Source of the DNA: Acholoe squamosa
Lineage: Eukaryota; Annelida; Polychaeta; Phyllodocida; Polynoidae
Assembly (NCBI GenBank): GCA_949317995.1
Contig: OX439044.1
Span: 11,751,141-11,815,140, forward strand
Reading direction: 5' to 3'
DNA: 64,000 nt
The notes beneath the pieces were generated by a model. That model did no database searches and had not been told where the DNA came from. It saw nothing but the letters and a program-made list of their open reading frames with translations. The position numbers were made by a program, and so were the translations under genes. Positions 1 through 9,865 of this stretch are shown here, piece by piece (the first letter of the stretch is position 1; each line of letters opens with the position of its first letter).

Positions 1-115
1 CACCCCCGGAGGGTCGGCATGATGCACCAATGAAGTGCTGGCGAGCAGACTCGCCAGCACTTCATTGGTGCATCATGACGACCAAAACATTGGAGGCCCT
101 TAAAGGGTTATGGCA
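1..115. repeat. Double-hairpin MITE, copy 1 (cut by window edge)
   Basis: The right part of a palindromic element. Positions 18-45 and 50-77 form a perfect 28-bp stem with a 4-nt loop, built on the CTGGCGAG/CTCGCCAG core and closed by ATGATGCA/TGCATCAT. The right end reads CCCTTAAAGGGTTA, the family's terminal sequence. The left half lies outside the window. Confidence 0.85.
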
Positions 116-150
116 GCTGTGGGTGGTAGATTATTCAAATAATATTTGTC

Positions 151-204
151 TATCCCTCCTTTATTGCCGTTCATTCTTAGGAATGAACGGCTATAGGAGG
201 GGAC
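151..204. repeat. Short hairpin
   Basis: TCCCTCCTTTATTGCCGTTC is followed by the near-complementary GAATGAACGGCTATAGGAG across a 4-nt loop. It sits just outside the left terminal inverted repeat of the next element. No gene is seen here. Confidence 0.6.
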
Positions 205-207
205 CCA

Positions 208-360
208 TTCTTAAATACAAGCTCTCATAGTGGTGCTTCCTCGCTCTCCATGTATAATCCTCTCATAGGTACAGTATTGAGTATGCCTATACCTGGATTA
301 AAATCTGCAAATCAGTCAAGCATAGAAGTGGTGGCAGTGGTGGTGTTGGTGGACCTGTTA
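208..360. repeat. Left terminal inverted repeat of the satellite-bearing element
   Basis: Matches the reverse complement of 3797-3953 with scattered differences. The strongest block is 230-262. Confidence 0.65.
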
Positions 361-859
361 TTGTAGACCCTGGGGACAGAGTGGTGGTAGCCCTGGACAC
401 CTCAGGCAGAGCCATGGTATATAGTATATAGAGCCCCCCCCCCCCCACCCACCTCTGAATGGTGGTGGTGGCTGTGCTCCTGGGGTGGCCCTATATGGCC
501 TTAGCGTGTTCCTTAGTGGGCCGACCCTGCTGAAGCTGATACCTTGCGAGATAAGGACTGATAACAGCGAGCTGATGGGTACCAGGTGTTATGTAATGCA
601 CCCTGAAAAGTCTGCACTGGATGAAAGGAATTTTCTCATTGGTCAATAATGTATCCCGCTTGGTCGGAATACCTGCCTGGCACCACCTCTCCCAGCACCA
701 TGTGGTTCTCTTCTGCTGGTGGTGCGTTTCTCAGCACCACTGACTATTAACCCACTAAAGGCCACCTACATGTATATTTATGTATACATGTACACATAAG
801 TATGATGCACTTTTTTAGGAGTTTTAAGTGGCGTGGCATTGGATTATTTGGAGTCTTGG

Positions 860-3790
860 GACCGTTTTCCATGTGTGTCAGCCATCTTGGTTTTCGGAAA
901 CACAGGGATCCAGGCCATATATGGTCAATTTTGATCTTAAAAAGTTATCAGATGGATGTTAGTGACCATTGGGACACCTCAACTACCCAATTTTATTGTT
1001 TGCCATGTGTTTCGGCCATCTTGGTTTTAGGAAACACAGGGATCCAGGTCATTTGTGGTCAATTTTGATCTTCAAATGTTATCAGATGGATATAAGTGAC
1101 CATTGAAAGACCTCAACTACCTAATTCTATTGTTTTCCATATGTGTCGGCCATCTTTGTTTTAGGATACACAGGGATCCAGGCCATACATGGTCAATTTT
1201 GATCTTCAAAAATTATCAGATGGGTGTTAGTGACTATTGGGAGACCTCAACTAGCCTATTTTATTGTTTTCCATGTGTGTCGGCCATCTTTGTTTTAGGA
1301 AACACAGGGATCCAGCTCATATATTGTCAATTTTAATCTTCAAAAGTTATCAGATGGATGTTAGTGACCATTGGGACACCTCAACTAGCTAATTTTATTG
1401 TTCTCCATATATGTCGGCCATCTTTGTTTTAGGAAACACAGGGATCCAGGCCATATATGGTCAACTTCAATTTTCAAAAGTTATCAGATGGATGTTAGTG
1501 ACCATTGAAAGACCTCAACTACCTAATTCTATTTTTTTCAATATGTGTCGGCCATCTTTGTTTTAGAAAACACAGGGATCCAGGCCATATATGGTCAACT
1601 TTGATCTTCAAAAATTATCAGATGGATGTTAGTGACCATTGGGAGACCTCAACTAGCCTATTTTATTGTTTTCCATGTGTGTCGGCCATCTTTGTTTTAG
1701 GAAACACAGGGATCCAGCTCATATATTGTCAATTTTAATCTTCAAAAGTTATCAGATGGATGTTAGTGACCATTGGGACACCTCAACTAGCTAATTTTAT
1801 TGTTCTCCATATATGTCGGCCATCTTTGTTTTAGGAAACACAAGGATCCAAGCCATATATGGTCAACTTCGATCTTCAAAAGTTATCAGATGGATGTTAG
1901 TGACCATTGGGACACCTCAAGTACCTAATTTTATTGTTTTCCATGTGTATCGGCCATCTTGGTTTTCGGAAACACAGGGATCCAGGTCATATGTGGTCAA
2001 TTTTGATCTTCAAAAGTTATCAGATGGATGTTAGTGACCATTGGGAGACCTCAACTACCCAATTTTGTTGTTTTCCATGTGTGTTGGCCATCTTTCTTTT
2101 AATAAACACAGGGATCCAGGTCATATATGGTCAATTTTGATCTTTAAAAAAAGTTATAGATGGATGTTAGTGACCATTGGGACACCTCAACTACCCAATT
2201 TTATTGTTTTCCATGTGTGTTGGCCATCTTTGTTTTAGGAAACACAGGGATCCAGGTCATATGTGGTCAATTTTGATGTTCAAAAGTTATCAGCTGGATG
2301 TTAGTGACCATTGAAAGACCTCAACTACCTAATTCTATTTTTTTCAATATGTGTCAGCCATCTTTGTTTTAGAAAACACAGGGATCCAGGCCATATATGG
2401 TCAACTTTGATCTTCAAAAATTTTCAGATGGATGTTAGTGACCATTGGGAGACCTCAACTACCCAATTTTATTGTTTTCCATGTGTGTCGGCCATCTTGG
2501 TTTTAGGAAACACAGAGATCTAGGTCATATGTGGTCAATTTTGATCTTCAAAAGATATCAGATGGATGTTAGTGACCATTGGGACACCTCAACTACCTAA
2601 TTCTATTGTTTTCCTTGTGTGTCTGCCATCTTGGTTTTAGGAAACACAGGGATCCAGGTCATATGTGGTCAATTTCGATCTTCAAATGTTATCAGATGGA
2701 TGTTAGTGACCATTGAAAGACCTCAACTACCTAATTCTATTGTTCTCCATATGTGATCGGCCATCTTTGTTTTAGGAAACACAGGGATCCAGGTCATATA
2801 TGGTCAACTTCGATCTTCAAAAGTTATCAGATGGATGTTAGTGACCATTGGGACACCTCAAGTGCCTAATTTTATTGTTTTCCATGTGTGTCGGCCATCT
2901 TGGTTTTCAGAAACACAAGGATCCAGGTCATATGTGGTCAATTTTGATCTTCAAAAGTTATCAGATGGATGTTAGTGACCATTGGAAGACCTCAACTACC
3001 TAATTCTTTTGTTTTCCTTGTGTGTCAGCCATCTTGGTTTCAGGATCACAGGGATCCAGGTCATATGTGGTCAATTTTGATCTTCAAAATTTATGAGATG
3101 GATGTTAGTGACCATTGAAAGACCTCAACTACCTAATTCTATTGTTTTTCATATGTGTCGGCCATCTTTGTTTTAGAAAACACAGGGATCCAGCTCATAT
3201 ATGGTCAATTTTGATCTTTCAAAGTTATGAGGTGGATGTTAGTAGTCATTGGGATACCTCAACTACCTAATTCTATTGTTTTCCATATGTGTCGTCCATC
3301 TTGGTTTTCGGAAACACAGGGGTCCAGGTCATATATGGTCAATTTTGATCTTCAAAAGATATCAGATGGATGTTAGTGACCATTTGGACACCTCAACTAC
3401 CCAATTTTATTGTTTTCCATGTGTGTCGGCCATCTTGGTTTTAGGAAACACAGGGATCTAGGTCATATGTGGTCAATTTTGATCTTCAAAAGTTATCAGA
3501 TGGATGTTAGTGACCATTGGGACACCTCAACTACCTAATTCTTTTGTTTTCCTTGTGTGTCGGCCATCTTGGTTTCAGGAATCACAGGGATCCAGGTCAT
3601 ATGTGGTCAATTTTGATCTTCAAAAGTTATCAGATGGATGTTAGTGACCATTGGGACACCTCAACTATCTAATTCTTTTGTTTTCCTTGTGTGTCGGCCA
3701 TCTTGGTTTCAGGAATCACAGGGATCCAGGTCATATGTGGTCAATTTTGATCTTCAAAAGTTATCAAATGGATGTTAGTGACCATTGTGA
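860..3790. repeat. Tandem array, 134-bp unit, about 22 copies
   Basis: The anchor CACAGGGATCC recurs at 901, 1035, 1169, 1303 and 1437, exactly 134 bp apart, and the pattern holds to about 3790. Units differ by scattered substitutions, and some form higher-order pairs (for example 1103-1370 and 1505-1772 are nearly the same). Because 134 is not a multiple of three, the frame changes each unit. The short ORFs seen in every unit are side effects of the repeat and not genes. Confidence 0.95.
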
Positions 3791-3796
3791 CACCAC

Positions 3797-3953
3797 CACC
3801 ACCAATACCACCACCACACTACTCCCAACCCTCACACACATTCCTTATTTGCATATTTTAATCCAGGCATAGGTTTACTCCATACTATAGCAATGGGACA
3901 GGATTTTACATGGGGAGCGAGGAAGCACCACAATCAGAGCATATATTTAAGTA
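3797..3953. repeat. Right terminal inverted repeat of the satellite-bearing element
   Basis: Reverse complement of 208-360. It follows the last satellite unit directly, starting with a CCACCACCACC tract. Confidence 0.65.
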
Positions 3954-4690
3954 TAGGTATATTCCAAAGGCCATAGAGTTCATATATAATGATCTTTTTT
4001 CCTTGGATCATAATAGGAATATGCACGGCATTACAGCATTGCTGTGTTTACTTTCCTGAAAGTATGTTATAGATTAATAAATTGCAAAACACACAACATA
4101 TGAAGGGCTTTTAGATTCCGTATTAAAATAATATTTGTTCTGAAAATTTTGATCTAAGATCAAATTAAAAATGTTGTAAATCAATTCTATACTTCTTCGA
4201 ACATGATATGAATATGCACGGCATTACAGCTTTGCTGTGTTTACTTTGCCGAAAATATGGGATAAATTTCTAATCCGGGAAACGCACTGCAATTTAACTG
4301 CTTTTAGAATTGATATTAAACTCAGAATTGATCGTCAAATTTAAATATGAAATCCTAATATCTTGATCATAGATGACAGATCCTAAATTGAATCCTCTCA
4401 ATTGCATCCTTAACACGGGCCTCTTGATCATAGATCTTAGATCCTAAATTTTATATTGAATCCTTAATATAATCTTCTAACCATTGACCCCTTGTTATGC
4501 ATTTACAATGTGTTACTTTTTCTGTCCATGGACAGTGAGTGCTATAGAACCATTTCTTCCATTGGGAGTGTTAAGCAGGAAAATATCTGAATGACTTCTG
4601 ATATGTTTACAATTATATAATGAATATTGGGAATAGCATGTTTAACCACCCTGTATAGGCTGTAATTCAAAGCGGCCATACATGTAATGG
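3954..4690. other. AT-rich non-coding stretch with diverged duplications
   Basis: AATATGCACGGCATTACAGC occurs at about 4019 and again at about 4209, marking a diverged tandem duplication of about 190 bp. A second, shorter duplication (TTGATCATAGAT followed by GATCCTAAATT) lies at 4360-4480. No coding signal is seen. Confidence 0.5.
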
Positions 4691-4698
4691 TAACAGTC

Positions 4699-4874
4699 CA
4701 GGGATGTAAGTCTTCAAATTTTATCAGGATTTCCTGATTTCTGAAGATTTTGAATGACATGTATTTTCCTTATACAAGTGCTAAAGAGGGCTGTTTGGGG
4801 AAAATAAAGAAGACTTTTATATCAAGTAAATGTATGGCTTCCTGATTTTTGCCCATGCCTGACTTACATCTCTG
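4699..4874. mobile_element. Small MITE, 176 bp, with 14-bp inverted ends
   Basis: Ends CAGGGATGTAAGTC and GACTTACATCTCTG are inverted repeats with one mismatch. The element is flanked on both sides by ACAGTC (4693-4698 and 4875-4880), a likely 6-bp target duplication. A second copy lies at 37691-37870. It has no coding capacity. Confidence 0.75.
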
Positions 4875-4974
4875 ACAGTCTAATGGTAACCCCTTTGAAA
4901 AGTAACATAATGCCAAGTGCCTTTTAGAAAACATGATTCATAAGTCCAGGGGCAAGGTAAATTATAAAGGCTCA

Positions 4975-5093
4975 TTACTGCATCACGCCTCTCTACAGGT
5001 TTTAGAGCTTTATGCACAAATGCAGCACTGGCGAGTTACTCTCCAAGCCTGCATTGGTTTGATATAGTACCTTGAATATGACCTTAAACAGTT
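4975..5093. repeat. Decayed double-hairpin MITE copy
   Basis: CTGGCGAGTTACTC and the surrounding ATGCA..TGCA words match the dispersed palindrome family, but the stem is badly eroded. Confidence 0.4.
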
Positions 5094-5770
5094 AACATAG
5101 GCTTCAGCCGCCGTGCTCTCTATTTTCTATAACCAGGGTGTTTTGAAGTTTTCTACATGGTTTACTTTCTGAAATGTAGCTCTTTATATTCATCATGGCA
5201 TTCAGATTGTATGATGATAAAATATAGTTTCATGTTGCTCCCGGTATGAAATTCAGTTTGACATTTAAAAGTGAAAATGTGAGTAAAGTAAGAATTAATG
5301 ATTATGATTTCACGTGAACTAATATTGATGCAAATACGCGGTGAATATGGCACGTACTAATGGCATAGAATCATTTATATAGGTTTACTTAGAGTTAAAA
5401 AGGGGTCATTTGATAATGCATCACTGTGCCAAAATAACACAAGGCCTGCATTCACGACCTGTCTTCCTACATGTTCTATGCATTAGGCAAGCTAGTTTTA
5501 TACACCAATTTTAACTGTAATTTAATCATCATACATTGCCTGTCGCCCAATGCTAGACTTTTTACTGCCTATTTGCCCCAAGTCACCATCCTCTCCCCTC
5601 TGTAGAACCTGGAAATGATGCCTCCATGGATTCCCGCCACTTTTATCCAGCAACGGCCGAATTTCTAAATGTCGTCTGCTAAAATTGAAGAGCCTTAACC
5701 CTTGAAGATCCACGCCGTATTTTAGTGTTGTATGCCCTCATTTCGTCATGTATACATGGCTCGGAATACA
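5094..5770. other. Non-coding stretch
   Basis: AT-rich sequence with only short chance ORFs. No repeat or gene is recognised. Confidence 0.4.
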
Positions 5771-5771
5771 T

Positions 5772-5935
5772 TAAGCATCAGGCTGGAGTTATGTGGTTGA
5801 TACACTCCTAAAGGGTCGGTATGATGCACCGACACAATGCCGGCGAGTTACTCGCCAATTCTGCATTGATGCATCAAAGCAACAATAAAAGAACCTGAAG
5901 CCTTGTAAAACATGTCCTCCTTAAAGGGTTGGACA
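5772..5935. repeat. Double-hairpin MITE copy
   Basis: Contains GGTATGATGCACCGACACAA, a CCGGCGAG-TTA-CTCGCC core and the terminal CTTAAAGGGTT. One arm is partly eroded. Confidence 0.7.
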
Positions 5936-6205
5936 CACATCATAAGAACCACTGCCTTTGGGTTTTTAACCGCACTCACTTTTAGAGTTGTTAATTTTCA
6001 TTTAGAATCTATTTGCCTACGGAATGAAGGCAGAAAACTTAGTAAGATATCTCAGGTCATATGATACGCCTGCGCAGTGAGTTGGGAGAGAGGAGCATGG
6101 GAGTTTCACCGTGTTCATTATTTGGTTTATGCAATGCCATATTCTCCTGAGGAATCTAAATAACCAGTTTTCCTCTCACTGCCATGCCCCACTTTAAGCA
6201 GTAGT

Positions 6206-6426
6206 GTGTAAACCCTTTGAGATATTGCATATTATCTATTGGTTGTCATGATGCATGAATGCAAACCTGCTTAATCTGCATCCATGCATCATACCACCCC
6301 GACAGGCTTGATACAGTCCCAAATAGTTGGCATGATGCTCGAATGCAGTGCTGGTGAGTCGACTAACAACCTCAGCATTCTTGCATCATGACGCTAAAAA
6401 CACCTCATGCCGCTCTCAAAGGGTAG
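6206..6426. repeat. Double-hairpin MITE copy
   Basis: Starts AAACCCTTTGAG and ends CTCAAAGGGT. Two imperfect hairpins each contain ATGATGC...GCATCAT, separated by the family spacer with TTGATACA. Confidence 0.75.
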
Positions 6427-6624
6427 ATTAAACAGTAGTGTGTTAAAATATTCTACAGTCATAAAGTTGTGAAGGGAAGCCAGAGTGTAGGGTGACGGGC
6501 CTGCGCTGTATGGGGGCCAGAAATCATTACAAAGCCTCCATAGGAGGACAGGATCTTGGACTACTTGAAACCAGATAAAGAATTAGATCTACTACTAGGA
6601 TCATTCTTCCCAAATCTATATAAT

Positions 6625-7042
6625 TGTAGGGGTATGGTATTTTACACTTTAACGTTCATGCACCCGTGAGACTCAGACCTAGGTCCTTCGGGTGTGGTGG
6701 GGGAATCCGGATGGCAGGTGGCAGCACCTGCCTCTGGGTTCGTATCCACTACACCAGGGGGCCTACCACTCGTCCGCCACACGTCACGTGGCCGGTCTGA
6801 GTTTCGCGGGCTTTTCCCCTATATAAGGCTGGTCCTAGCCCTAGGTTCCTCAGTAGTGGTTTACCCACTGCTCAACCAGGTTGTTACCCGAAAGGGTAAC
6901 CGAATGCACTAGCAGCATGTAGTCCTCTGAGGCTGTGATCGTATGTAACGCAAGCTCTGAAATAAAAGCTCGGTTGCCTACCCGGAAACTTTTCTCTCTC
7001 TTCGTTATGATTTAATCTAACTTAACGAGACGAACCACTACA
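6625..7042 (+). repeat. 5' LTR
   Basis: 418 bp, TG...CA ended. It contains a TATA-like TATATAAG at 6820-6827 preceded by CACGTCACGTGG, and an AATAAA at 6961-6966, consistent with U3-R-U5 organisation. The short ORF inside it is not considered coding. Confidence 0.95.
6820..6827 (+). promoter_or_regulatory. TATA box of the 5' LTR
   Basis: TATATAAG lies in the middle of the LTR, 20-30 bp downstream of GC-rich sequence and about 130 bp upstream of the polyadenylation signal, which is the expected U3/R position. The same motif is at 19882-19889 in the 3' LTR. Confidence 0.6.
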
Positions 7043-7043
7043 C

Positions 7044-7061
7044 TGGTGCCGTGACCAGTTG
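7044..7061 (+). other. Primer-binding site
   Basis: TGGTGCCGTGACC starts one base after the 5' LTR. A TGG start complementary to a tRNA CCA end is standard for LTR elements. The tRNA species was not identified. Confidence 0.7.
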
Positions 7062-7085
7062 GTCTTCGGGTAAGCGCAGTCAGAA

Positions 7086-9827
7086 ATGACTGAGCTGAGC
7101 CCAGTTAGGGGAAATGGCTCAAATCGTGAGCTAGACTCCCCGATGGAGGATGGTGAAATCAAGTCACCACCCCAAGGTACGGAGTGGAGGGATCCACTAG
7201 AACACTACCCTGATGGGTTAGAAGATGTAAGAAGAAACTTACATCATGAACTGGATGAATTTGGAGACTCCTTATTCATGCCAGGAGGTACTTCGAAACC
7301 TGCACCAATGCATAAAAGTACTGCTCAATTTGGTAAATTACCATTTGAGGTACCAAAGCCTAGTGCAGGTATGTTTGAAACTCCATACAGTTCTCGAATT
7401 AAACACCAAAAATGTGGATTCGAAAAGAACAAAATGGACGAGCTTGAAGACATGAGAGCTGAATACGAGAAGATCCAGAAGGATCTTATTACACTGACCG
7501 GAACCCGAGACAAGATTCTGACTGAAAACAAACAGTTGATATCGGAACGTCTCGATTACGATCAGAGTTGTAGACGCCAACAACAATTGTTGTTGGATCA
7601 GATGGAGAAAGAAAAGCAAGATTTTCAACTCCAGCACGAACAGTATCGTGATGCACTATATACGGCGGATCTGGAATACAGAGCCTCGTATGATGAGTTG
7701 AATAGAACTAAACAAGAGTTAAATTCAACTCAATCGGCCTACGGCAAGTATCAAGAAGAGCTGAAGAAAATAGAATCAGCCTTCAAAGATGCTCGGGAAA
7801 CGTACCAAAAACAGACCGATGAGCATGAAAAACTCAAAGATCAATTGATACGCGAATCCACAGATTTGGCTGTTAAACAGACTAAAATGATGGATGATTA
7901 TTCCGAACTGGAGGCTAAAGCTATCCAGATGTCAAAGTATCTAGAAGATACTGGTCGTGCAGTAGGCACTCTTGAATCAGACTTCACTGTTTCAGGAATT
8001 GCCCTAAACACGACAAGTAACCAGATGTTCTCTTTGAGGGGCAATGACGGGGTAACAGAGACAACTGTACCTCGTTATGAAGGAGTAAAGAGTCATCAGG
8101 TTAGATTTACAGATAATACCTCTATACCTCTTGGTCTAGGTACGGGAAATAAAGGGGATAATTCTGCGAGTGGAGCTAAACAAAGCCGCTCGGCAGGAAG
8201 CTCCACCTTTGACGGCGGATGGCCACAACAGTCACCTTTAGGGGGACCAAATGGCCCGTATGCCCAGTATGGATGGAATCAGTCCCAAACAGGAACGAAT
8301 CCGTCCAATGGTAACACCCGGAACACGTCCGGAGGAACAACCGGACGAGCACCCGGAGGTTCCAGTACAGCTGGGGGGCAATCCGGATGTGATCAAGGAT
8401 CCGGACCCTCAAGCGATCGTTCCAGGAGCAGACCCTCTGCCAGTGGGACTGGTTTCAATAATGGAAATCAGTCGTATGGAACAGGAGGAAACACTAATCC
8501 CAATAGTGGTTTCTTTAGCTTTGGTGGAAATACACAACCCACCAATGGTCCAGGGCCGGCTCCCCAAACCAGTGGATACACCTTTTCACAGGTGCCTCCA
8601 TACGGAACAGGGGGATCAGGAGGTGGAGGAGGACCACCATCCGGAGGCTTTAGAAGTACTTATGGTACGAATCCTCCAAGGAAAAAGAGACTCAGTCGCC
8701 GAGTATCTCTTTCTCCAGGGTTACAAGCGCTGCATGATTCTAATGCAGCGATTGCTAACTTAGGTGTTGATTGTTACAATCAAGGTCTGGACGATACGGA
8801 GATCATGGAATGGAGTAAGGGTTTAACCCTTACTGGATCCACGAATCCGGCTCGTAGAGTAGCTAAGATACCTACCCCCTTTAATGCCAAGAACCCTTGG
8901 AAGGAGGAGTATCAAGGCTGCGCGGATGTCTTTAACTGCAATGGATGGGGTAAAGCGGAAGCTCTGCCTTATTTAGTATGCTGGTTAAAGGAAGGCGACG
9001 GAAAAGGAGCCGTGGAACAATGGAGAGATTCTCAAATAACAGGACTCTCAGCCCATATGAAGTATGATGAACTCATAGAGATTGCTTCATATTTATATGG
9101 GAATATAGTTAAAGAAGACCCTTGGCTGACGTTCACTAAAAGAACACAGAAGCCCAAGGAGTCTGCCAAAGTGTTCGGCTTAGAATGTCAACGACTGTTG
9201 CATAAAGCCAGACCTCAATGGAGACTAGATGATGAATGCTTCCTAGATGAGATGTTTAAACAATTCATTGAAGGATTGCGGAATCAAGAACACAGGACAG
9301 TAGCCTGTGAAGCTTGGAAGAATGATGCCTCTTTGACAGATTTGTTCCAGTCCCTAGATCATTATGATCGAAAGGCCCGTATCTTTGCCGGGAAGGTACC
9401 CCAACGGATGTCAGCAATGATAATCCCGGAGGGAATACCCGAAACCGATTCATCCGAATCAGGGGAACCTGACGAAGATGAAAACGTTGGGGCCATTGGC
9501 CAAGGGAACCCCCGGTACAACCGGAACTGGGGAAAGAAACCGGGTTACGTCAAGGAGAAAGTGATCACTTCTAAACCTCCTGTGACTCAACCCGATACCA
9601 AACCCACGACGGGTCCTTCTTTATCAGAGGACCTGGTTAACAATTTGGTAAAGAAGATTACTGAAAATCTTAGGAGGCCTAAGCCTGATAGGAGTGTTGT
9701 GACATGCTTCCGATGTCAGGAAACTGGGCATTATGCTGCCGAGTGTGAGGCAGATAAGCCAGTTTATAGAAACACTCGTTACCGGAGCAATCCGGGTAAG
9801 GAGGACTCAGTGAAGAAGGAAAACTGA
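7086..9827 (+). CDS. gag: Gag polyprotein of the LTR element (913 aa)
   Basis: Structural protein that would form the retrotransposon particle. It begins with the first ATG after the primer-binding site. By eye: an acidic N-terminus; a long heptad-like, charged region at about residues 115-290 (probable coiled coil); a Gly/Ser/Asn/Pro-rich linker at about 350-535; a folded-looking capsid region at about 590-780 with many Trp and Leu; and one CCHC zinc knuckle, CFRCQETGHYAAEC, at 874-887 for RNA binding. At 913 residues it is long for a Ty3/gypsy Gag, mainly because of the coiled coil and the linker. The pol frame follows in a different register, so a recoding step of the kind known in this family is likely (inference). 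Confidence 0.9.
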   Translation: MTELSPVRGNGSNRELDSPMEDGEIKSPPQGTEWRDPLEHYPDGLEDVRRNLHHELDEFGDSLFMPGGTSKPAPMHKSTAQFGKLPFEVPKPSAGMFETPYSSRIKHQKCGFEKNKMDELEDMRAEYEKIQKDLITLTGTRDKILTENKQLISERLDYDQSCRRQQQLLLDQMEKEKQDFQLQHEQYRDALYTADLEYRASYDELNRTKQELNSTQSAYGKYQEELKKIESAFKDARETYQKQTDEHEKLKDQLIRESTDLAVKQTKMMDDYSELEAKAIQMSKYLEDTGRAVGTLESDFTVSGIALNTTSNQMFSLRGNDGVTETTVPRYEGVKSHQVRFTDNTSIPLGLGTGNKGDNSASGAKQSRSAGSSTFDGGWPQQSPLGGPNGPYAQYGWNQSQTGTNPSNGNTRNTSGGTTGRAPGGSSTAGGQSGCDQGSGPSSDRSRSRPSASGTGFNNGNQSYGTGGNTNPNSGFFSFGGNTQPTNGPGPAPQTSGYTFSQVPPYGTGGSGGGGGPPSGGFRSTYGTNPPRKKRLSRRVSLSPGLQALHDSNAAIANLGVDCYNQGLDDTEIMEWSKGLTLTGSTNPARRVAKIPTPFNAKNPWKEEYQGCADVFNCNGWGKAEALPYLVCWLKEGDGKGAVEQWRDSQITGLSAHMKYDELIEIASYLYGNIVKEDPWLTFTKRTQKPKESAKVFGLECQRLLHKARPQWRLDDECFLDEMFKQFIEGLRNQEHRTVACEAWKNDASLTDLFQSLDHYDRKARIFAGKVPQRMSAMIIPEGIPETDSSESGEPDEDENVGAIGQGNPRYNRNWGKKPGYVKEKVITSKPPVTQPDTKPTTGPSLSEDLVNNLVKKITENLRRPKPDRSVVTCFRCQETGHYAAECEADKPVYRNTRYRSNPGKEDSVKKEN

Positions 9828-9865
9828 GAGGGGGTGTCCACAATGGCAACCGGATTACCCCCAGA

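Larger units (their letters stand above)
208..3953. mobile_element. Non-autonomous TIR element carrying a 134-bp satellite
   Basis: Two inverted copies of about 150 bp bound the element: left 208-360, right 3797-3953. The best-conserved stretch is GTGGTGCTTCCTCGCT at 230 and its complement ending at 3931; both arms continue into GGATTAAAAT..TGCAAAT and a GGTGGT/ACCACC tract. Inside lie about 450 bp of unique-looking sequence and a long tandem array. No transposase-like ORF is present, so it would have to be moved in trans. A clear target-site duplication was not found. The internal left part (about 540-690) has an inverted relative at 23155-23420, so the family is dispersed. Confidence 0.6.

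Noticed and set aside
802-2523. Series of 65-88-codon ORFs with the motif HRDPGHIWSILIF
   Set aside because: Every one is a reading of the 134-bp satellite. The unit length is not a multiple of three and no longer frame is kept.
6694-6912. 72-codon ORF in each LTR
   Set aside because: Lies wholly in LTR promoter sequence and starts at GTG; present twice only because LTRs are duplicated.
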